Assembly (NCBI GenBank): GCA_037133755.1
Contig: JBAXNN010000001.1
Coordinates: forward strand, 62,001-126,000
Reading direction: 5' to 3'
Length of the DNA: 64,000 nt
DNA from: F1-60-MAGs149 sp037133755
Lineage (GTDB): Bacteria > Actinomycetota > Thermoleophilia > Gaiellales > F1-60-MAGs149
Positions 16,154 through 26,325 of this stretch are shown piece by piece. Under the pieces are notes generated by a model. It had not been told where the DNA came from. It saw only the letters and a list, made by a program, of their open reading frames with translations, and searched no databases. A program made the translations under genes and the position numbers. Position 1 is the stretch's first letter, and every line of letters starts with the position of its first letter.

Positions 16154-16612
16154 TCATCCCAAGTGACCCGCTGCGTGGAGGCCCCGCAGGGTCGCCAACA
16201 GGATCAGGAGAAACTGGACGCCGCAGATCACCACGATGTGCCGCGCGTACTTGGTCACCCCGGACGACCCGACTTCCGCGCTGAGCAGCTTTCGCGCCGC
16301 CGAGTACAGCAGGAGACTCCCGGGGATGGTCACGACCAGCAGGAGAATGATGCCGGACACCAGTGCGAAGCCGTCTCCCGTCGGCCACTTGCCCGTGGCG
16401 TACAGCATGAGACCGGTCATCAGCACGACGATGGCAAGCGTCGCGCTGGTCAGCGTCGCGATACGCACGATTGCCATCCCGTCGGTGGGAAGACTCTTCG
16501 ACGCCTGCACCCACGTGATGATGGCGAAGATCAGCGTGAGGAAGAGGCCGCTGATCCACAGGAACACGAGAATCGCGTGGATGAATTCGATGGTGTCGTA
16601 ACTCATAGTCAT
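16154..16612 (-). CDS. DUF2269-like integral membrane protein, copy 2
   Basis: 152 residues from the ATG at 16612, with GGAG upstream; ATG at 16606 (MSYDT) and a longer frame to 16651 are alternatives. Four hydrophobic segments. The MSYDT-IHxxxxFLW start matches the copy at 15244-15681, so the two are paralogues. G+C looks a little lower than in neighbouring genes. Function unknown. Confidence 0.7.
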   Translation of the reverse strand: MTMSYDTIEFIHAILVFLWISGLFLTLIFAIITWVQASKSLPTDGMAIVRIATLTSATLAIVVLMTGLMLYATGKWPTGDGFALVSGIILLLVVTIPGSLLLYSAARKLLSAEVGSSGVTKYARHIVVICGVQFLLILLATLRGLHAAGHLG

Positions 16613-16684
16613 GGATGCTTGATCTCCGCCAGTTCGTATTGGAAGCAACATATCAAACGAGAGCGCAATAGTGACTTACGTTTG

Positions 16685-16752
16685 CGCCGATATCGGCGAA
16701 TCTGGATCCGGATCCAGATTTGTCGTGTTTGCGCAAATTTGGATCCGGATCC
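16685..16752. repeat. Cluster of perfect palindromes, family C/D
   Basis: Three perfect palindromes and one partial copy lie in 68 nt: CGCCGATATCGGCG (16685-16698), a 22-nt palindrome centred on GGATCCGGATCC (16699-16720), TTTGCGCAAA (16728-16737), and a second GGATCCGGATCC (16741-16752). TTTGCGC followed by the GGATCC block occurs twice, so this is a degenerate tandem pair. The cluster lies in the divergent gap upstream of the ABC-F gene. Confidence 0.85.
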
Positions 16753-16793
16753 CGATTGGCAGAGTGACCGCGTCCCAGCCACGGCCACTGACC

Positions 16794-16799
16794 TACCCT
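16794..16799 (+). promoter_or_regulatory. -10 box, leaderless-type, for the ABC-F gene
   Basis: TACCCT with 6 nt to the GTG at 16806. This spacing favours that GTG over the ATG three codons later. Confidence 0.6.
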
Positions 16800-16805
16800 G
16801 CCTCC

Positions 16806-18701
<1,896 letters not shown>

Positions 18702-18711
18702 CATCCGAGCC

Positions 18712-19134
18712 ATGCGACAGATCGTCGATCGACTTCAAGAGAGCGCGTTCAAGGTCTCCGAGCAGGGCCAGCGGCTCATCCGCGCGGAGATCGCCCTCGC
18801 CCAGGCCGAGATCAAGGCCAAGGCGCAGCAGGCGGCACCCGGTGTCGGGCTCCTGGTGTTTGCGGGGCTCCTCGGGTTCCTCTCACTCTTCGCCGTGATG
18901 ATCTGCATCATCTGGGCGCTCGCCAACGTCGTGCCGGTGTGGCTCGCTGCGCTGATCACCGCCGTCGGCTTCCTCGTGCTCGCCGCTATCTGCGGCCTCG
19001 TCGGCAAGACGATTCTGCAGAAGGTCGGTCCGCCGATTCCGGAGACGGCCCTCGGCATCGCCAAGGGCACCCCGGCCGAACTCGGCATCGTGCCGCCCTC
19101 GGCTGAAGACTCGACCCTGCAGGGCGGCCACTAG
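18712..19134 (+). CDS. Holin-superfamily-III-like membrane protein
   Basis: 140 residues: an N-terminal amphipathic helix (about 1-40), two transmembrane segments (44-70 and 76-100) and a Pro-rich tail. This matches the actinobacterial Phage_holin_3_6 / YqjE-like family, which is chromosomal and not evidence of a prophage. Its role is unknown. The TAG stop overlaps the GTG start of the next gene by one base. Confidence 0.75.
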   Translation: MRQIVDRLQESAFKVSEQGQRLIRAEIALAQAEIKAKAQQAAPGVGLLVFAGLLGFLSLFAVMICIIWALANVVPVWLAALITAVGFLVLAAICGLVGKTILQKVGPPIPETALGIAKGTPAELGIVPPSAEDSTLQGGH

Positions 19135-19337
19135 TGCGCGAGAACAAGCACGTCGCCGCTGCCCGCGCCGAGGCCGAAGCCGCGCAGGCGGGCTTCGTCG
19201 AGGCTGTCGGCAACTTCGGCTCGTCGGCCGATAGCGCCCGCGTCGAGGCCACCGCCTCTGCCAAGCGCGTCGCCCCGATCGCCATTGCCGCCGCCGGCGC
19301 GCTGGTGCTCGTCGGCGTCATCCGCAAGCTGCGCTGA
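19134..19337 (+). CDS. DUF3618-like small membrane protein
   Basis: 67 residues from a GTG. An Ala-rich helix (1-43) precedes one transmembrane segment ending in the basic IRKLR. The order holin-like gene then short helix-plus-TM gene is common in actinobacteria, where the second is often DUF3618. Coupled to its neighbour by one-base overlap. Confidence 0.65.
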   Translation: MRENKHVAAARAEAEAAQAGFVEAVGNFGSSADSARVEATASAKRVAPIAIAAAGALVLVGVIRKLR

Positions 19338-19343
19338 GCCCAG

Positions 19344-19362
19344 AGCGGGGTCCAGCCCCGCT
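19344..19362. terminator. Bidirectional hairpin between convergent genes
   Basis: AGCGGGG pairs with CCCCGCT across TCCAG in the 27-nt gap between convergent stops. It can serve both transcripts. Confidence 0.6.
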
Positions 19363-19364
19363 GG

Positions 19365-20267
19365 CTACTTCGTCGAAGGCGGGCTCAGCAGCGCTGTGCC
19401 CGCGACGACCGGGTCTGTGCCCGGCGCCTCAAACGCCGGCCACACCAGCGTGCCGCGCTGCTTGCCGGTCGGGCTGACCGCGAGCGTGAAGCCTGCAGGC
19501 GCCGGGAGTTCGGAGAGCTTGGCCCCGTCGGCCCCGAGGATCGTGACGGTGCCGCCGAGTGTGCCCGCCGTGCCGTCGACCAGCACCCTGCCGTTCGCGG
19601 GTTTGCCACCCGTCGTCAGCTGCAGGATGCGACCGCCGGAGATCGGCACCTCGACGCGCTGCACGATTGCATGACCCTGCGCGTCGGCACCGATCACGAC
19701 GCGGCGGCCGTTGCCCGCGAGGAAGGGCGGTTCGGCCACGGGCAAGGGCAGCGGCAGATCGTTGAGCTTGGCATCGGTCTGGAAGAAGTTGCCGTTGCGC
19801 TCGGGCGACCGGCCGCGCGCCTTGGCACGCTGATCGACGAGCACGAGCGCGCGGAGCGTGCCGGCCTCGGCCGCAGCCTTCGCAATCGCGCTGGGCCGAC
19901 CGTTGATCTCGACCTGGTAGACGACGCCAAGCGGCTCGGTCAGCACCGGCAGCGCGTGCGAGGCCGTGCCGCCGGCGATCGAGTGATTGCGATCGCCCTC
20001 GAAGCGCGACAGCACCACCGTGACCGTGCCAACCGTCTGCAGCCCAGGCGCGGCGTCGGGGATGCCCAGGTGCCGCACGAGCACGCGCACGACGATCCGG
20101 CCAGCCAGCGGTGAGGTCTCACCCGCAGCGGGCGTGACAACACCAAGGCGCACCCAACTGACGACCGGCTTGCCAATCGTGGCTGCGGGCGGCTTGGCGG
20201 CCTGCGCTACGGCAGGCCCAAGCAGGCCGAGGGCGAGCAGCAGTGGGAGGACGACGCGGCGGCGCAT
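19365..20267 (-). CDS. Secreted hypothetical protein
   Basis: 300 residues from the ATG at 20267, where a signal peptide begins (MRRRVVLPLLLALGLLG, cleavage near AQA-A). A frame reaching 20339 adds a hydrophilic stretch ahead of the signal and is less likely. The mature protein is Val/Gly/Pro-rich and looks beta-structured; no domain is recognised. It lies head-to-head with the Wzy-like gene, 86 nt away, but shares no clear role. Confidence 0.72.
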   Translation of the reverse strand: MRRRVVLPLLLALGLLGPAVAQAAKPPAATIGKPVVSWVRLGVVTPAAGETSPLAGRIVVRVLVRHLGIPDAAPGLQTVGTVTVVLSRFEGDRNHSIAGGTASHALPVLTEPLGVVYQVEINGRPSAIAKAAAEAGTLRALVLVDQRAKARGRSPERNGNFFQTDAKLNDLPLPLPVAEPPFLAGNGRRVVIGADAQGHAIVQRVEVPISGGRILQLTTGGKPANGRVLVDGTAGTLGGTVTILGADGAKLSELPAPAGFTLAVSPTGKQRGTLVWPAFEAPGTDPVVAGTALLSPPSTK

Positions 20268-20353
20268 GGACTCAGTCTGCGCGACGTTCGCGGTGGAGTG
20301 GCGGGTTTCCTCCGGCCCCGCTGGCGGCTCGGACCGCATGCGACAATCAGACG

Positions 20354-21760
20354 GTGCGTCACCTCCGCGGACTCTCCCTGCTCGACGGCGTGCTGCTGCT
20401 CGCAGCGCTGACGGCGACGTGGCAGAAGATGTCGTGGGATGTCGCCGGGCGCGTGACGCTCGTCGACCTGCTGGAGATGCTGTTCGTCGGGCTGTTCCTG
20501 CTCGATCGCATGGTGCGTCGCGACGCTCGACTCTCTGCGGCCTCGAGCGTGGTGCTCGGCTTCGTGCTGCTGCTGCTCAGCGTGCACCTCTGCAGCTTCC
20601 TCGGCCTCGACACGACCCAAGCCGTCGACCAGTGGACGAAGGGCATCGTCAAATGGCTGATCTTCGCGCTGTTCCTGATCTGCGCGATCACGCACGTTGC
20701 GCGACGCGGGCAGGTACTGTGGTGGCGCGTGGCCAGCGCGTTCGTCCTCGGCGTCACGATCAGCGCCGCCTACGGCCTGCTGCAGACGGCCGTGCGCTCG
20801 ACGACCGGCATCGAGCTCGACGCGATCTTCCTCAAGCCGTTCTTCCCCGGCGCCCGCGCACTCGGCGCCAACCTCTACGGCGTCGTCTCGACGTACGATC
20901 AGTACGGCGTCACGTCGCAGGCCAGCGTCTACCGCCTGACCGGCTTCTCCGAGGATCCGAATCATCTCGGCGTGATGGCCGCGCTGCCGCTCCTGTTTTT
21001 GATCGCGCTGATCGTCGGCCCGCGTGACGGCTGGGCTGCGCGCAACCGCTGGCTCCTGTCGGGCATGGGCGCGATCCTGCTCGTCGCCGTCGTGCTCACC
21101 CAGTCGCGCAGCGGCGGCCTCGGGATTGCCGTCGGGCTCGCGATGCTGCTGCTCTGGTACCGCCGCCGCTTCTTCAACAAGCAGATCGTGATCGCGCTGA
21201 TCGTGCTGGCCGCTGGCGGTCTGATCGTCGGCTCGGCCAAGACGGCGCAGCTGCAGCAGATCATCGCCTCGCGCACATCGACGACGGACCGCTCATCGCA
21301 GGCGCACGTGGCGTTCTACGGGCTGATCGAGCCGGTGCTGGAGCAGTCGCCGCTGTTCGGCATCGGCGTCAACAACTTCGCCGTCTACTACCAGTTCCAG
21401 ACCGGTCGGGCCGACTTCGGTCCGCACTCGTTCTACGTCGCCACCCTGATCGAGATGGGCATCGTGGGCGCGATCGTCTGGGCCGCCTTCCTGCTCTGGG
21501 TCGGCAGTCGGCTCGTCGTGCTGCTGCGCGCCGGCCGCGCCCGCTCCCAGCTGGACGGCGACACGACGCTCAGCGCCGTCGCCCGTGGCCTCGCTGCCGG
21601 GTTCGTGGCCACGCTCGTTGGCAACATCTTCTACCTGACGATGATCTTCAGCGGCTTCTACGTGATCCTGCTCTTGATCCTCGCGGCGCCGGCGGCGTTC
21701 GGAATCGAACGGGTCCTCGCGCGAAAAGCCGCCGCCGCCAGCGCCACCCCGGCGACCTGA
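20354..21760 (+). CDS. O-antigen ligase / polymerase-family membrane protein (Wzy/WaaL-like)
   Basis: 468 residues with about 11 hydrophobic segments and a large periplasmic loop before the last third, as in the O-antigen ligase (PF04932-type) fold. TQSRSGGLGIAVGLAM and the later GVGVNNF-like block (FGIGVNNFAVYY) match conserved patches of the family. Such proteins polymerise or attach lipid-linked glycans outside the membrane. The GTG start at 20354 has GACAAT 6 nt upstream. It opens the first polysaccharide gene block. Confidence 0.83.
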   Translation: MRHLRGLSLLDGVLLLAALTATWQKMSWDVAGRVTLVDLLEMLFVGLFLLDRMVRRDARLSAASSVVLGFVLLLLSVHLCSFLGLDTTQAVDQWTKGIVKWLIFALFLICAITHVARRGQVLWWRVASAFVLGVTISAAYGLLQTAVRSTTGIELDAIFLKPFFPGARALGANLYGVVSTYDQYGVTSQASVYRLTGFSEDPNHLGVMAALPLLFLIALIVGPRDGWAARNRWLLSGMGAILLVAVVLTQSRSGGLGIAVGLAMLLLWYRRRFFNKQIVIALIVLAAGGLIVGSAKTAQLQQIIASRTSTTDRSSQAHVAFYGLIEPVLEQSPLFGIGVNNFAVYYQFQTGRADFGPHSFYVATLIEMGIVGAIVWAAFLLWVGSRLVVLLRAGRARSQLDGDTTLSAVARGLAAGFVATLVGNIFYLTMIFSGFYVILLLILAAPAAFGIERVLARKAAAASATPAT

Positions 21761-21764
21761 CGAG

Positions 21765-21770
21765 TACCGT
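21765..21770 (+). promoter_or_regulatory. -10 box, leaderless-type, for the GT2 operon
   Basis: TACCGT with 6 nt to the GTG start of the GT2 gene. Confidence 0.6.
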
Positions 21771-21776
21771 ACGCGT

Positions 21777-22919
21777 GTGAGCCTCCTCGCCGTCATCGGC
21801 TGGGTCGCACTGGCGTTGATCCTCTGGACCCACGTCGGATACCCGATCCTCGCATTCGTCTGGTCCAAGGTCCTGCCTCGTCACATCGAGCAGGCCGACG
21901 TCGAACCGTTCGTCGCGCTGATCATCGCCGCGCACAACGAGGCCGACGTGATCGAGGCGAAGATCGAGAACGCGCTGGCGCTCGACTATCCGCGTGAGCG
22001 CCTGCGCATCATCGTCACCTCCGACGCCTCGAACGACGGCACCGACGAGATCGTCGAGCGCTGGGCGAGCCAGGGCGTCGAGCTGGTCCGCGCCGAGCGT
22101 GGCGGCAAGGTCAACGCGCAGGACACCGCCGTGCGCGCGATCGGCGACTGGCCCGACGTGATCGCCTTCAGCGACGCCAACTGCGCCTGGGAGCCCGACG
22201 CGCTGCGTCGTCTCGTACGTCCGTTCGCCGATAACCGCGTCGCGTACGTGTGCGGCCGTCTCTCGCTGCGCAAGGCCGACGGCACGAACCGCGAGGGCGC
22301 CTACTGGCGCTTCGAGGTGGCGCTGCGCGGCTGGGAGTCGAAGATGCACTCCGTCACCGGCGGTAACGGTTCGATCTACGCCGTGCGACGCGACACCTAC
22401 GCGTTCGTCGATCCGCGCTTCGGGCACGACCTCTCGTTCCCGTACCTGATGGTCAAGCACGGCTGGATCGCCACCTACGCGCCCGACGCCGTCGCGTCGG
22501 AGAAACCCACCACGAACCTCGGCGACGAATTCAAGCGCAAGGTCCGTATGTTCGGCCACTGCTGGCTGCTCGTCTTCTACGGCCGCATGTTCTCGCTGCT
22601 GCGGATGGGCCCGGTCTACTGGCTCGAGATGATCTCGCACCGCCTGCTGCGGTACGCAAGCGGCCTGCTCCACGTCGTCCTGCTCCTGCTCAGCGTGCTG
22701 CTCGCCTTCACGACCGGCGGCGTCTGGTGGTTGATCCTGCTCGCACAATTGCTCGTGATCGCGATGGCGCTCGTCTCGGCCAAGACCGCAGCGCGCTTCA
22801 CACCGTTCGCGCTCGCGCAGTACTACGTGCTCGTCACGCTGGCCACGCTGATCGCCTTCTACGAGGCACTCTTCAAGGGCATCGAGCCGGTCTGGGAGCG
22901 CCCGGAGGGCACGCGGTGA
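21777..22919 (+). CDS. Membrane glycosyltransferase, family 2
   Basis: 380 residues. An N-terminal transmembrane helix precedes a GT-A domain: ALIIAAHNEADVI, TSDASNDGTDE, and FSDANCAWEPDAL as the metal-binding DxD-like site. ESKMHSVTGGNGSIYAVRR forms the acceptor region, and C-terminal helices follow a KRKVRM block similar to the Q/RxxRW region. Such enzymes add sugars processively or singly to lipid-linked acceptors. It overlaps the next gene by GTGA. Confidence 0.9.
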   Translation: MSLLAVIGWVALALILWTHVGYPILAFVWSKVLPRHIEQADVEPFVALIIAAHNEADVIEAKIENALALDYPRERLRIIVTSDASNDGTDEIVERWASQGVELVRAERGGKVNAQDTAVRAIGDWPDVIAFSDANCAWEPDALRRLVRPFADNRVAYVCGRLSLRKADGTNREGAYWRFEVALRGWESKMHSVTGGNGSIYAVRRDTYAFVDPRFGHDLSFPYLMVKHGWIATYAPDAVASEKPTTNLGDEFKRKVRMFGHCWLLVFYGRMFSLLRMGPVYWLEMISHRLLRYASGLLHVVLLLLSVLLAFTTGGVWWLILLAQLLVIAMALVSAKTAARFTPFALAQYYVLVTLATLIAFYEALFKGIEPVWERPEGTR

Positions 22920-23539
22920 AGGGCTGGGAGCGTGTCGCCAAGCGCGCCCTCGACGTCACCGGTGCCGCCGTCGGTCTGACGCTCTCCGCACCGGTGATCG
23001 GCATCGCCGCTGCGCTGATCAAGCGCGAAGACGGCGGCCCCGTCTTCTTCCGTCAGGAGCGCGTCGGCCTGCACGGCGAATCGTTCGAGGTGCTCAAGCT
23101 GCGCACGATGGTCGTCAACGCCGAGGCGCAGGGTGCGGGCTTCGCCGTCGATGCCGGCGACTCGAGGATCCTCAAGATCGGCGACCTGCTGCGGAAGACG
23201 TCGATCGACGAGCTGCCGCAGTTCTGGAACATCCTGACGGGCGAGATGAGCCTCGTCGGCCCCCGCCCCACGCTGCGGTACCAGGTCGACCAGTACACGC
23301 CGCATCAGGCGCGCCGACTCGACGTCAAACCGGGCGTCACCGGGTGGGCGCAGATCCATGGTCGTGCCAGCCTGCCGTGGTCGGAGCGCATCGAACTCGA
23401 CGTCTGGTACGTGGACCATCAGTCGCTTCGGCTGGACCTATCCATCATGCTCCGCACCGTGAGCACCATCTTCTCGCGCAGCGGCACGTACAAGGGCGAA
23501 GCTGGCGGCTGGCAATCGCCAGACGGAGGCAGCGCATGA
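22916..23539 (+). CDS. Short phosphoglycosyl transferase (undecaprenyl-phosphate sugar transferase)
   Basis: 207 residues, the minimal monotopic PGT domain: a membrane helix (KRALDVTGAAVGLTLSAP), PVFFRQERVG, LKLRTM, SIDELPQFWN with the catalytic Asp-Glu pair, SLVGPRP and the GVTGWAQ block. It moves a sugar phosphate from a UDP-sugar to undecaprenyl phosphate, the first step of glycan assembly. The GTG start overlaps the GT2 stop, and its own stop overlaps the ATP-grasp start. A second, long PGT is at 30574. Confidence 0.93.
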   Translation: MKGWERVAKRALDVTGAAVGLTLSAPVIGIAAALIKREDGGPVFFRQERVGLHGESFEVLKLRTMVVNAEAQGAGFAVDAGDSRILKIGDLLRKTSIDELPQFWNILTGEMSLVGPRPTLRYQVDQYTPHQARRLDVKPGVTGWAQIHGRASLPWSERIELDVWYVDHQSLRLDLSIMLRTVSTIFSRSGTYKGEAGGWQSPDGGSA

Positions 23540-24540
23540 ACGTGCTCCTGACGTGCGTTGGCCTCCGTGTTGATGTGGTCTCGGCGTTCCGCGACGCGGT
23601 TGCGCGCCACGGTAGCGGCCTCGTGATCGGCACCGACTCGTCTGACATCGCGCCGGCACTGCCGTTCTGCGACGTGCAGGTGAAGGCGCCGCTTGCCAGC
23701 GACCCGGGCTACGCCGAGCACGTGCTGCAGACGGTGCGCGAGCACGGCTGTCAGATGGTGCTGCCGTGCTCCGAGTGGGACCTCGTCCTGCTCGCCGACC
23801 TCGTGCCGCAGCTGGCCGAGCTCGGCTGCCAGGCCTTCCTGCCCGGCGGTGAGGCTACCCGCCGCTGCGTCGACAAACTGGTGATGGCCGACTTCCTCGC
23901 CGCGCAGGGCCTCGACACGCCGCGCACGTTCCATCCGGATACGCTGCCCGACGATCTGCGCTTCCCGGTGCTCGTGAAGATGCGTGAGGGCCGTGGCTCC
24001 GAGGGCATCTTCCGCTGCGCCGACCAGCGCGAGCTCGACTTCTTCCTCGGCTACACGCCGACGGCGTCGATGGTGCAGGAATGCTGCAGCGGCACCGAGT
24101 TCTCGATCGACGTGCTCTGCGACCTCGACGGGCGCTGCCTCGACGCGATTCCGCGCGCGATGATCCAGTCGAAGGGCGGCGAGCAGATCAAGGGCACCAC
24201 GCTCGAGGATCCGGCGCTCGTCGAGGTCGGCCGCTCCGTTGCCGAGGCGCTCGGCCTGCGCGGCCCGGGCACCGTCCAGTGCTTCCGCGAGGCGCCTGAT
24301 CGCCACGAGGTGACCGACGTCAATCCGCGCATCGGCGGCGCCTTTCCCCTGCCACTTGCGGCCGGCGGTGATTTTCCGTTCCGGATGGTGCAGCTCGCCG
24401 CCGGCGAGACGCTCGAGCCACGGCTCGGCGAGTACACGCGCGGCGTCACGCTCTCGCGCTTCTTCCACCAGGTGCTCTTCACCGACACCGGGCAGGCCAG
24501 CCTGCCGCCCCTCTCACTCGCCGAAGGAGACGACCAATGA
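23536..24540 (+). CDS. ATP-grasp ligase in a polysaccharide operon
   Basis: 334 residues. The N-terminal pre-ATP-grasp fold (MNVLLTCVGLRVDVVSAF) is followed by an ATP-grasp core with VLVKMREGRGSEGIFRC and the metal-binding VNPRIGG near the end. It resembles CarB/PylC-type ligases that form amide bonds through acyl phosphates. Its position between a sugar-phosphate transferase and a KAS III-like enzyme, with 4-nt overlaps on both sides, suggests it modifies a glycan precursor, but the substrates are unknown. Confidence 0.87.
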   Translation: MNVLLTCVGLRVDVVSAFRDAVARHGSGLVIGTDSSDIAPALPFCDVQVKAPLASDPGYAEHVLQTVREHGCQMVLPCSEWDLVLLADLVPQLAELGCQAFLPGGEATRRCVDKLVMADFLAAQGLDTPRTFHPDTLPDDLRFPVLVKMREGRGSEGIFRCADQRELDFFLGYTPTASMVQECCSGTEFSIDVLCDLDGRCLDAIPRAMIQSKGGEQIKGTTLEDPALVEVGRSVAEALGLRGPGTVQCFREAPDRHEVTDVNPRIGGAFPLPLAAGGDFPFRMVQLAAGETLEPRLGEYTRGVTLSRFFHQVLFTDTGQASLPPLSLAEGDDQ

Positions 24541-25499
24541 CCGCCATCCGCGCCATCGGCACGTACCTGCCGGAGAGGACGATCGGCAACGAGGAGCTGA
24601 TCGAGCGCTTCGACTGGGACCGCGAGTTCCTCGAGGACAAGCTCGGCATCCATCAGCGCCACATCGCCGCCGAGGGCGAGGGCGCGGCCGACATGGGCGT
24701 CGCCGCTGCTGAGGACCTGTTCGCGAAGTGCCCCGACCTCAAGCGCGAGGACATCCAGGTGCTGATCGTGTGCACGCAGAATCCGGACTACGGCCTGCCG
24801 CACACCTCCGCGCTCGTCCAAGACCGTCTCGGCCTGCCGAAGGAGACGGCGTGCTTCGACGTCGGCCTCGGGTGCTCCGGCTTCGTCTATGGCCTCGCCG
24901 TCGTGCGCGGCATGCTCGAGACGCTCGGTCTCGACAACGCGCTGCTCGTTACCTCCGACCCGTACTCCAAGGTGATCGACCCAGCCGACCGCGGCACCTC
25001 ACCGCTCTTCGGCGATGGCGCCGCAGCTACGTGGATCACGCGTGAGGGCGCCGGTGGCCAGATCGGCGAGTTCACCTTCGGCACCGACGGCTCCGGCGCA
25101 CGCAACCTCATCGTCGAGCCCGACGCCGAGGGCACGCGCTGTCTGTCGATGGCGGGGCGCAGCATCTTCGAGTTCATGCTCGGCACCGTGCCCGCCGACG
25201 TCGACCGCGTCACGGCCGCCAACGGCATCGCGCCCGACGACGTAGACCTTTTCCTGCTGCACCAGGCGAGCAACCACATGCTCTCGTACCTCGTCAAGCG
25301 CATGAAGCTCGACCCGGCGCGTGTGCCAATCCGCATCCGCGATACGGGGAACCTCGTGTCGTCATCGATCCCGTTCCTGATTGCCTCGCTGGCACACGAC
25401 GGCGAACTCGCCGGCAAGACGACGCTGCTGTCCGGCTTCGGCGTAGGCCTGTCGTGGGCCAGCACGATCGTGCGCTTCGACGCGGATCCGATCGCCTGA
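24537..25499 (+). CDS. 3-oxoacyl-ACP synthase III (KAS III)-family protein
   Basis: 320 residues with the complete KAS III triad: C113 in GLGCSGFVYGL, H242 in LLHQASNHM and N272 in DTGNLVSSSIPF. It should condense or transfer an acyl group from a CoA or ACP thioester. It is not next to fatty-acid genes but ends a four-gene chain of glycan genes joined by overlaps, so it may make or transfer an acyl substituent for a sugar. This is inference from context. Confidence 0.88.
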   Translation: MTAIRAIGTYLPERTIGNEELIERFDWDREFLEDKLGIHQRHIAAEGEGAADMGVAAAEDLFAKCPDLKREDIQVLIVCTQNPDYGLPHTSALVQDRLGLPKETACFDVGLGCSGFVYGLAVVRGMLETLGLDNALLVTSDPYSKVIDPADRGTSPLFGDGAAATWITREGAGGQIGEFTFGTDGSGARNLIVEPDAEGTRCLSMAGRSIFEFMLGTVPADVDRVTAANGIAPDDVDLFLLHQASNHMLSYLVKRMKLDPARVPIRIRDTGNLVSSSIPFLIASLAHDGELAGKTTLLSGFGVGLSWASTIVRFDADPIA

Positions 25500-25563
25500 C
25501 GACGCGTCCCACATCACACGCCACCCCGCTGCTAGGCTCGCGGGCATCTGCGGAGGAGGACCG

Positions 25564-26325
25564 ATGAAGGGCGTGCAACTCGAACTGCTGACCACGGCGG
25601 AGTTCGTCGAGGCCGGCTTCACCGCGGCGATCATCCCGCTCGGCGCCTGCGAGAGCCACGGCGATCACATGCCGATGGGGACCGACGGCCTCACCTCGCA
25701 CGCGCTCGCCGTGCGCATTGCCGAGCAACTCGAGCGCACCGTCGTGCTGCCCGCGAACTTCCTCGGCATGAGCGGGCACTATCGGCACCAGCCGATGGCG
25801 CTCAGCCTTAGCACTGACACACAGACGCGCGTCATCGCCGACCTCCTCGAGTCGTTGCACCACTGGGGCATCCACCGCGTCTTGCTGCTCAATGCCCACG
25901 ACGGCAATATCCCGCCGATCGAGGTCGCCGCGCGCGACGCGAAAATCGCGCACCCCGAGATGAGCATCGCGACCTTCGACTGGTGGGTCATCACGAACCA
26001 GCGCGTCCCGGCAGGCACGTTCGACGTCTGGGAGGGCTGGGGCCACGCCGGCGAGGCCGAGACGTCGCTCGGCATCGCGCTCTTCCCCGACCTCATGCAG
26101 ATGGAGCACGCCCGAGGGCAGGTGCCCACGACCGATGCGTCAGTGCGCGAGTTCTGGCTCTTCGAGGAGCTCACGTCGTATGGCGCCTCCGGCGCGCCGA
26201 GCCACGCGACGCTGGCGAAGGGCGAGACCATCGTCAACACCGTCGTCGATTACATGGTCCCGTACATGCGGCGCTTCGAGGACCACGGCCTCTCCTACAA
26301 CCCGCAGGACGAACCGCCGGTCTAG
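25564..26325 (+). CDS. Creatininase-family metal-dependent amidohydrolase
   Basis: 253 residues. The metal site of the family is visible: E-SHGDHMPMGTD near residues 30-40, NAHDGN around 120, and GHAGEAETS. Family members hydrolyse cyclic or linear amides (creatinine, and peptides in mycofactocin maturation). GGAGGAGG precedes the ATG. TAGGCT about 25 nt upstream of the start could be its own -10. The stop shares CTAG with the convergent PanE-like gene. Confidence 0.88.
   Translation: MKGVQLELLTTAEFVEAGFTAAIIPLGACESHGDHMPMGTDGLTSHALAVRIAEQLERTVVLPANFLGMSGHYRHQPMALSLSTDTQTRVIADLLESLHHWGIHRVLLLNAHDGNIPPIEVAARDAKIAHPEMSIATFDWWVITNQRVPAGTFDVWEGWGHAGEAETSLGIALFPDLMQMEHARGQVPTTDASVREFWLFEELTSYGASGAPSHATLAKGETIVNTVVDYMVPYMRRFEDHGLSYNPQDEPPV

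Noticed and set aside
18712..19134. Prophage remnant based on a holin-like protein
   Set aside because: This holin-superfamily membrane protein is a usual chromosomal gene in actinobacteria. No integrase, terminase, capsid or lysin genes are near.
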